From positions 1 to 10,766 of the forward strand of contig DAWO01000052.1 of assembly GCA_002509485.1 (NCBI GenBank): a stretch of DNA of 10,766 nucleotides, written 5' to 3'. A program made the translations under genes and the position numbers. The stretch's first letter is position 1; every line of letters starts with the position of its first letter. The notes beneath the pieces were generated by a model that was given only the letters and a program-made list of their open reading frames with translations, made no database searches and was not told where the DNA came from. This document shows, piece by piece, positions 5,987 to 10,766 of the stretch. This stretch comes from Methanolinea sp. UBA477. GTDB lineage: Archaea; Halobacteriota; Methanomicrobia; Methanomicrobiales; Methanospirillaceae.

Positions 5987-7203
5987 TCCACATGGAATCG
6001 TGTCCGAAGCAGTATATGTCCGAGACCCAGAGAGCGGTACCTCCCGATGTCACACTCTCACGGGTGCGAAAACTCCTCCCTGCAGCAGGAATTACACGGG
6101 TTGCAGATATTACCGATCTTGACAGGATAGGAATACCTGTATTCTCCAGCATCCGGCCTGCTGCAGGTTCCGGTGCGATAACGGTCTACAACGGCAAGGG
6201 AGCGACACCCGTCGAGGCTGAAGTCTCCGCGATTATGGAGGGCATAGAACGCTGTTCGGCGGAACCGGATGACCTCGACCCGACACTCCTGAAGGGGCGA
6301 TACAGTGAGCTCTCCATCGGCAGAACCGCCCTCGATCCAGCCGAACTGATCCTGCCCGCAGGAGTTCCGGCCGATATCCCTGTTTCATGGACAGGCGGTT
6401 ATGACATCATTCGGAACGAGGATGTCCTCGTCCCTGCTCATGCAGTCTTCCACCCGCTGGCCATGTCACACGGCCGCCTGTTCAGGACGAATACCAACGG
6501 TCTCGCATCAGGCAATACCATGGAAGAGGCGGTTTTTCATGGCCTCATGGAAGTTATCGAGCGTGACGCCTGGTCACTTGCCGAGATGCATGGGAGGCCC
6601 TGTCCCATTGTGATCGGAATAGAAGACGGCATCGCGGCCGGTTTGATGGATAAATTCGCATCAGCCGGGGTCGAGATCATTATCAGGGATATGACGAGTG
6701 ATATCGGGGTGCCGACATTTGCTGCCGTCTCGGATGATACCGAGCTCAGGGACCCTGCCCTGTTGACAATCGGGATGGGGGCCCACACCAACCCGGAAGT
6801 CGCGCTCCTCCGTGCCCTCACAGAGGTTGCACAGAGTCGGCTGACACAGATACACGGCGCCCGGGAGGACACCGATACCGCATATGTACGAAAGAAGATC
6901 GGTTATGAGAGGACGAAGCGCCTGAACCGCCGGTGGTTTGAAGATGCCGAAAAGAAAGATTTTTCGACGATAGCATCATCAGACAGCGCTGATTTCCTCG
7001 TCGACATCAATCTTGTCCTCGATCGCCTGAGGGACACCGGCATCGGGCGCGCAGTCGTTGCTGACCTGACACGGGAACATATCGGAGTACCGGTCGTCAG
7101 GGTAATCGTACCCGGACTTGAGGTCTTTGCCATGGACCCGGAGCGAATTGGAGCACGGTGCAGAGATGCAGGAAATAGTCGTATTTCTCGGTCCAAGCAT
7201 TGA
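5983..7203 (+). CDS. ycaO: YcaO-domain ATP-dependent thioamidation enzyme (methanogen McrA type)
   Basis: YcaO enzymes use ATP to activate a peptide amide; in methanogens, YcaO with TfuA replaces the backbone oxygen with sulfur to form thioglycine in the alpha subunit of methyl-coenzyme M reductase. The 406-residue protein shows the ATP-binding SxxxExxER pattern as SAIMEGIER (82-90), NTNGLASGNTMEEA (170-183), EVIERD (190-195) and a TEVAQSR segment (280-286). The C-terminus contains VPVVRVIVPGLE, as in TfuA-associated members. I chose ATG 5983, within ATGA shared with moaE and preceded by GGAG at suitable distance; an upstream ATG at 5950 would overlap moaE more. Its 3' end overlaps tfuA by 38 bases. 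Substrate assignment is inferred from the TfuA partner and the methanogen setting; a peptide natural product is less likely because no precursor peptide is nearby. Confidence 0.93.
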   Translation: MIHMESCPKQYMSETQRAVPPDVTLSRVRKLLPAAGITRVADITDLDRIGIPVFSSIRPAAGSGAITVYNGKGATPVEAEVSAIMEGIERCSAEPDDLDPTLLKGRYSELSIGRTALDPAELILPAGVPADIPVSWTGGYDIIRNEDVLVPAHAVFHPLAMSHGRLFRTNTNGLASGNTMEEAVFHGLMEVIERDAWSLAEMHGRPCPIVIGIEDGIAAGLMDKFASAGVEIIIRDMTSDIGVPTFAAVSDDTELRDPALLTIGMGAHTNPEVALLRALTEVAQSRLTQIHGAREDTDTAYVRKKIGYERTKRLNRRWFEDAEKKDFSTIASSDSADFLVDINLVLDRLRDTGIGRAVVADLTREHIGVPVVRVIVPGLEVFAMDPERIGARCRDAGNSRISRSKH

Positions 7204-7816
7204 CCGCGAGAGTGCCCGCGCGATCCTCGATGTGGAATACCGCCCGCCTGCAGCTCGCGGTGACATAGAACTGGCTGCAAGGCACGGTGCGGAGATCATC
7301 TGCCTGATAGACGGGGTTTTTTTCCAGGAGTGCGCTGTGTCGCACAGGGAGATCCTTTTCGCCCTTCGTTCCGGGGTGACGGTTGTCGGATCCTCCAGTA
7401 TGGGGGCGCTTCGTGCGGCCGAACTCGACACCTTCGGTATGTTAGGGGTGGGAGAGATCTACCGTGCATTCAGGGATGGGAGACTTGTTGCCGATGACGA
7501 GGTTGCACTGGTCTTTGATCCCGACACATGGGTCCCTCTGTCCGAACCGATGGTCAATATACGTGCAACTCTCAGCCGTGCGGAAAAAGAGGGGATAATT
7601 GATGAAAAGTGCGCAGAGATGATCATAAAAGCCGGACGGTCCCTGTATTTTCCTGACAGGACATATGATTCAGTCGCCGATGCAGCAATTCCGTTCGTCG
7701 GGAGAGATGCTGCAGAACTGTTCCGGTCCTTTGCCGTAGAGCACGCGGTTGATCAAAAGCGTATTGATGCCATCTCCGTCCTCGAATACGTACGGAATAT
7801 TTCCAGCGGGGAATAG
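7166..7816 (+). CDS. tfuA: TfuA, partner of YcaO in thioamide formation
   Basis: TfuA is required together with YcaO for McrA thioglycine formation in Methanosarcina; its proposed role is to present or activate sulfur or to help recruit the substrate. The 216-residue protein has the family landmarks GPS (9-11), PPAARGD (27-33), IDGVF (48-52), EIL (62-64), GSSSMGALRAAEL (75-87) and DDEVA (110-114). The ATG at 7166 begins directly before EIVVFLGPS, the expected N-terminus; the open frame back to 7118 adds residues that do not belong. The gene starts inside ycaO in another frame, a common sign of coupled translation of interacting proteins. It is the last gene of the operon and is followed by a hairpin with T-run. 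Confidence 0.93.
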   Translation: MQEIVVFLGPSIDRESARAILDVEYRPPAARGDIELAARHGAEIICLIDGVFFQECAVSHREILFALRSGVTVVGSSSMGALRAAELDTFGMLGVGEIYRAFRDGRLVADDEVALVFDPDTWVPLSEPMVNIRATLSRAEKEGIIDEKCAEMIIKAGRSLYFPDRTYDSVADAAIPFVGRDAAELFRSFAVEHAVDQKRIDAISVLEYVRNISSGE

Positions 7817-7827
7817 CTGGATCGATT

Positions 7828-7857
7828 CGGTCAAGTATATTCTGGACCGTCTTTTTC
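7828..7857 (+). terminator. Hairpin plus T-run terminator after tfuA
   Basis: CGGTC (7828-7832) pairs with GACCG (7845-7849) and is followed directly by TCTTTTTC (7850-7857). It starts 12 bases after the tfuA stop. Archaea often end transcripts at T-runs alone, so the stem may be incidental. Confidence 0.5.
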
Positions 7858-7985
7858 ATTGCCTCCCGGATTGCATGTGAAGGTTTTGACGGTGATTGGT
7901 CTGTCGCAAGAGAGGCGATTTAGCAGACACCACAGTTACGAATGATATATGGTGACACGAGGAGCCGCCTGTTCGGCCCCCTGTC

Positions 7986-8639
7986 TCATATCTCGATCGT
8001 CTCTCCCGGGTTCATCACGCAAACCTTGTGATCCGTTGTCCGCTCGAGCGCTTGCCTGAAATATGACGGGTCCTGCTCGATTGCCGGCCAGGTGTTGTAG
8101 TGCATCGGGATCACCAGCGGTGCGCCGACGTACCGGGCGGCAATCATCGCCTCCGCAGGACCCATGGTGAACCGGTCACCGATGGGCAGGATGGCGACGT
8201 CGGGGTGCCAGAGCTCGCCGATGAGCTTCATGTCGGAGAAGAGCGCGGTATCGCCGGCATGGTATACCCTCTTCTCGTTCATGCCGATGACGAACCCGGC
8301 CGATCCTCCGCCGGCAAAACCGAGTCCCCCCTCCTCTATCCAGGCGGAATGTATGGCCTGTGTCATTGTGAATTTCACTCCGCAAAGCTCGATCGATCCG
8401 CCGATGTTCATTCCCACGGCATCAAGATCTTTGGATGCCAGGTATTTCGCCACCTCGTTGATGGCGACGGTCGGCCGGTTGAGCGCCACCGTCTCGCCGA
8501 GGTGGTCGGCATGACCGTGGGTCACCGCCACGATGTCCACATCTTTCGGTGCCTCCCCGTCGGGGACGAAGGGATCGACGAGGACCGATACATCACCCTT
8601 CAGGAGAAAGCAGGAGTGTCCGTACCAGGTAAGTTCCAT
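7986..8639 (-). CDS. UPF0173-type metal-dependent hydrolase (metallo-beta-lactamase fold)
   Basis: A 217-residue single-domain hydrolase of the UlaG/YtkL-like branch. Metal ligands are visible: HGHADH at 41-46, H97, the HAGD pair H127/D130, and H180 in MHYNTW. The start MELTWYGHSCF and the ending are typical and the length matches the family, so the gene looks complete. The biological substrate of UPF0173 proteins is not established; a cytoplasmic phosphoesterase or lactonase activity is often guessed from the fold. No strong Shine-Dalgarno precedes the ATG at 8639. CTTTTATCC on the minus strand around 8678-8686 may be its TATA box, so it probably has its own promoter despite lying 56 bases after the upstream minus-strand gene. 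It converges on the moeB-tfuA operon. Confidence 0.92.
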   Translation of the reverse strand: MELTWYGHSCFLLKGDVSVLVDPFVPDGEAPKDVDIVAVTHGHADHLGETVALNRPTVAINEVAKYLASKDLDAVGMNIGGSIELCGVKFTMTQAIHSAWIEEGGLGFAGGGSAGFVIGMNEKRVYHAGDTALFSDMKLIGELWHPDVAILPIGDRFTMGPAEAMIAARYVGAPLVIPMHYNTWPAIEQDPSYFRQALERTTDHKVCVMNPGETIEI

Positions 8640-8695
8640 ACCGTAGTGTCTGGCTTCTTATCTGTGAAAAATGATGCGGATAAAAGGTGAAATGA

Positions 8696-9304
8696 TCAGG
8701 TGACGTCGATCATCTCGGCCTCGGTGATATCGATCGATTCGCCGAGAGCATCCTTTGTCGCGCTTCTTGTCATCTGCTCAGAGAGATCGCGGTCCTCCAT
8801 GACGTCCTTTATCCGTTCAAGATAGTTGTCGATGGTTGTGTCGTCCCTCTGCTCGATGACGTGCCGGTATTCACGGAGTGTCGACGGGCTGACCCCGAGT
8901 TCTTCGCTCACCTCTTTCATTGTCTTTCCCGAATCGATGAGATCCTCCATCCTCTCCTGGTCAAACGGCATCTTGAAATCCAGGTCCCTGAACAATTTCA
9001 ACCGTACCCGGGCCCTCGCCACCGTCTTTGAGAGTTTTTCGTCACCGAGTTCCCTCGCGATCTCTGTGTCGTTTTTACCGGTATAGTAGGCGGATACAAG
9101 TTTTGCCAGTTGAATGGGTTTTAATTTCGTCTTGAAATGCCCCTGTTCAAGAATTTCACGCATGATCAGGGCAATCTCCCGTTCGACCGCCTCCCTGTCA
9201 CGTAATGTGCCGTGAATCTTCTTCATAGGCTCGACAATCTTGGTTTTGCCTGATATATTGGTAAAAAGCTCGAGAAGCTGGTTCTTTCTGTTGTCGTCTT
9301 GCAT
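8696..9304 (-). CDS. Predicted DNA-binding protein with two helix-turn-helix segments
   Basis: The 202-residue protein is soluble, charged and mainly helical. Two segments look like HTH units: one at about 65-105 (LAKLVSAYYTGKNDTEIARELG, split here as LAKLVSAYYTG and NDTEIARELG, followed by a basic helix), resembling sigma-factor region 4 or LuxR-type folds, and one at about 115-150 (DSGKTMKEVSEELG, then VSPSTLREYR). It resembles haloarchaeal proteins annotated as conditioned medium-induced protein 4; this is from memory and only moderately sure. It has no sensor domain or membrane segment. I chose ATG 9304, which follows GAGG closely; an in-frame GTG at 9313 lacks any ribosome site. Its TATA box sits inside an inverted repeat, which suggests self-regulation. 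Confidence 0.8.
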   Translation of the reverse strand: MQDDNRKNQLLELFTNISGKTKIVEPMKKIHGTLRDREAVEREIALIMREILEQGHFKTKLKPIQLAKLVSAYYTGKNDTEIARELGDEKLSKTVARARVRLKLFRDLDFKMPFDQERMEDLIDSGKTMKEVSEELGVSPSTLREYRHVIEQRDDTTIDNYLERIKDVMEDRDLSEQMTRSATKDALGESIDITEAEMIDVT

Positions 9305-9331
9305 GAGCCTCACAATTGGGTGATACCGAAT

Positions 9332-9363
9332 AAGATACTTGCCAAGATATTTAAGAGTATCTT
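9332..9363 (-). promoter_or_regulatory. TATA box inside an 8-bp inverted repeat, promoter of the HTH gene
   Basis: Perfect arms AAGATACT (9332-9339) and AGTATCTT (9356-9363) flank 16 bases containing, on the minus strand, CTTAAATATC. Transcription would start near 9325, giving a leader of about 20 bases before the ATG at 9304. The arm centres are 24 bp apart, a little over two DNA turns. A dimer bound here would block or shape TBP/TFB access. Confidence 0.5.
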
Positions 9364-9569
9364 TTCAATCATCCCGGAGGAAAAACCCTTTGTTTTAAGG
9401 ATTCAGGGCAAATTCTTGAGAATCCATGGCCCGGGATATGGATACACAGCATGGACGGGAGCAGACGGCGGAACGGGACAACCGGGACTGATGCGTTTGC
9501 CTTCAGGCAAGTCCTCCACACCTTTTTCTTCCTAAAAACCCAAGATATGAAAACACACCTGTGAGCACC
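9364..9569 (+). other. Divergent intergenic region before glyS
   Basis: No convincing gene. It contains an imperfectly placed repeat GGATTC-N15-GAATCC (9399-9425), a short hairpin TTGCC-TTCA-GGCAA (9497-9510) and a pyrimidine run (9521-9532). CCTAAAAAC at 9531-9539 is the likely TATA-like box for glyS, about 27 bases before the expected transcript start near 9560. Confidence 0.4.
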
Positions 9570-10766
9570 ATGAGTGACGTATATGATAAAATAATGGATC
9601 TGGCCAAAAGGAGAGGATTCATCTGGCCGACATCGGAGTGCTACGGTTCTGTGGCGGGATTTATCGACTACGGCCCGCTCGGTTCGATGATGAAACGCAG
9701 GATCGAGAATATCTGGAGACAATTTTACATAATCCAGGAGGGCTACTACGAGATCGAATGCCCGACAATCGGCCAGGAGGATATCTTCATCGCATCGGGC
9801 CATGTGAAGGGATTCTCTGACAAGATGTGCCAGTGCCCGGCATGCAGGGAGTACCTGAGAGCCGACCATGTGGCAGAGGGCCACAACATATCCGGCGCAT
9901 CCACGATGAGTTCAGAGGAGCTGACACGGGTGATCTGCACACTTCCGTGCCCGGCATGCGGCGAGGCGCTGGGAGCAGTCGAGGTCTTCAACTTCAACCT
10001 CATGTTCGAGACGACCATCGGTCCGGGTTCCCAGCGGAAGGGATACCTCCGGCCTGAGACCGCACAGGGGATGTTCACCGATTTCGCGCGCCTGCTCCGG
10101 TTTTACCGGGACAAGCTCCCCTTCGGTGCAGTCCAGATAGGAAAATCCTACCGAAACGAGATATCGCCACGACAGGGAATGATCCGGTTGAGGGAGTTTA
10201 CCCAGGCCGAAGCCGAGATATTCGTCCATCCGGAGAAGAAAGACCATCCCTGCTTTGAAAGGTATGCCGCATACGAGATGCCGCTCTTCGGAATCGATCA
10301 GCAGGTGCAGGGAGGCGATCCGGTGGTTGTCACCATGGAGACGGCGGTCTCGAATGGTCTCGTGGCAAACCAGTACGTCGCCTATTACCTGGCTCTCACG
10401 CACCAGCTCCTCGTAACCATAGGCGTCGACCCGGAAAAACTCCGGTTCCGCCAGCACCTGCCTGACGAGCGGGCTCATTACGCAGTTGACTGCTGGGATG
10501 CAGAGATCCTGTCAGCGAGATTCGGGTGGGTGGAGACCGTGGGGATTGCAGACCGCACAGATTACGATCTCCTGGCCCACCAGAGGCAGAGCGGCGAGAG
10601 GTTCGTCGTCTTCCTTCCATACGAAACCCCGAGAAAGGAACGGCAGGTCCGCGTGAGCCCGAATATGGGCGCACTCGGGCCCAGGTTCCGTGGAAAGGCA
10701 AAAGCGGTTGCAGATGCCCTCTGCAGGCACGTCCCCGGTCCGGAAGGAGTCACTATCGACCTCGAC
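9570..10766 (+). CDS. glyS: Glycyl-tRNA synthetase (archaeal/eukaryotic dimeric type), C-terminus beyond the window
   Basis: This class II enzyme charges tRNA-Gly with glycine in the cytoplasm. The 399 visible codons begin MSDVYDKIMDLAKRRGF and continue through FIDYGPLG, typical of the alpha-2 GlyRS. Cysteine pairs in CQCPAC (about residues 88-93) and LPCPAC (about 127-132) suggest a bound zinc in the insertion found in archaeal forms. The class II motif 2 region is clear: SYRNEISPRQG near 193-203, then EFTQAEAE. Archaeal GlyRS is about 570 residues, so roughly 170, including motif 3 and the anticodon-binding domain, lie to the right. The ATG at 9570 is preceded by GTGAG four bases upstream. 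The gene probably has its own promoter. Confidence 0.97.
   Translation, partial: MSDVYDKIMDLAKRRGFIWPTSECYGSVAGFIDYGPLGSMMKRRIENIWRQFYIIQEGYYEIECPTIGQEDIFIASGHVKGFSDKMCQCPACREYLRADHVAEGHNISGASTMSSEELTRVICTLPCPACGEALGAVEVFNFNLMFETTIGPGSQRKGYLRPETAQGMFTDFARLLRFYRDKLPFGAVQIGKSYRNEISPRQGMIRLREFTQAEAEIFVHPEKKDHPCFERYAAYEMPLFGIDQQVQGGDPVVVTMETAVSNGLVANQYVAYYLALTHQLLVTIGVDPEKLRFRQHLPDERAHYAVDCWDAEILSARFGWVETVGIADRTDYDLLAHQRQSGERFVVFLPYETPRKERQVRVSPNMGALGPRFRGKAKAVADALCRHVPGPEGVTIDLD

Noticed and set aside
9426..9491. 21-codon plus-strand mini-ORF, highly charged
   Set aside because: No clear ribosome site and too short to judge; likely chance in the glyS upstream region.
1..10766. CRISPR array, insertion sequence or prophage genes
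   Set aside because: No regularly spaced direct repeats and no transposase, integrase or phage-like proteins were seen.

Overview
The window looks like chromosome from a methanogenic euryarchaeon, most likely of the order Methanomicrobiales. Four things point there: a fused formaldehyde-activating enzyme/hexulose-6-phosphate synthase; a YcaO-TfuA pair of the kind that makes thioglycine in methyl-coenzyme M reductase; an archaeal-type glycyl-tRNA synthetase with a zinc-binding insertion; and a tRNA-Trp whose archaeal intron is itself a C/D-box methylation guide. Several genes have archaeal TATA-like boxes about 25 bases upstream of the start codon or expected transcript start. The order-level placement is inference from gene content.

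Layout. Positions 1-1326 (minus strand) hold most of an AMP-forming acyl-CoA synthetase that runs off the left edge. Divergent from it is an intron-containing tRNA-Trp(CCA) at 1418-1574. Next, on the plus strand, come a small carboxymuconolactone-decarboxylase-family protein (1670-2068) and the Fae-Hps fusion (2207-3388). Positions 3389-4544 form a degraded, AT-richer stretch with a full-length but frameshifted metallophosphoesterase pseudogene (3598-4124), several palindromes and one doubtful small ORF.

A tightly packed plus-strand operon follows (4545-7816): a MoeB/ThiF-type activating enzyme, a MoaD-like sulfur carrier ending in Gly-Gly, MoaE, YcaO and TfuA. The junctions are coupled: the moaD Shine-Dalgarno overlaps the end of the E1 gene, moaE and ycaO share ATGA, and ycaO and tfuA overlap by 38 bases. 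A hairpin and T-run at 7828-7857 closes it. Convergent to it on the minus strand are an UPF0173-type metal-dependent hydrolase (7986-8639) and a two-helix-turn-helix DNA-binding protein (8696-9304), whose TATA box lies inside an 8-bp inverted repeat. The glycyl-tRNA synthetase gene starts at 9570 and runs off the right edge.

How the genes work together. E1, MoaD and MoaE form a complete set for adding sulfur to molybdopterin. YcaO-TfuA are expected to thioamidate McrA, which also consumes sulfur. Their shared operon suggests common control, and possibly one sulfur-carrier protein feeding both reactions; the sharing of sulfur is a hypothesis. Fae-Hps links C1 metabolism on tetrahydromethanopterin with ribulose-phosphate synthesis. 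The most striking RNA feature is the tRNA-Trp intron, whose two 12-nt guides pair across both exon-intron junctions and should direct 2'-O-methylation of C34 and C39.
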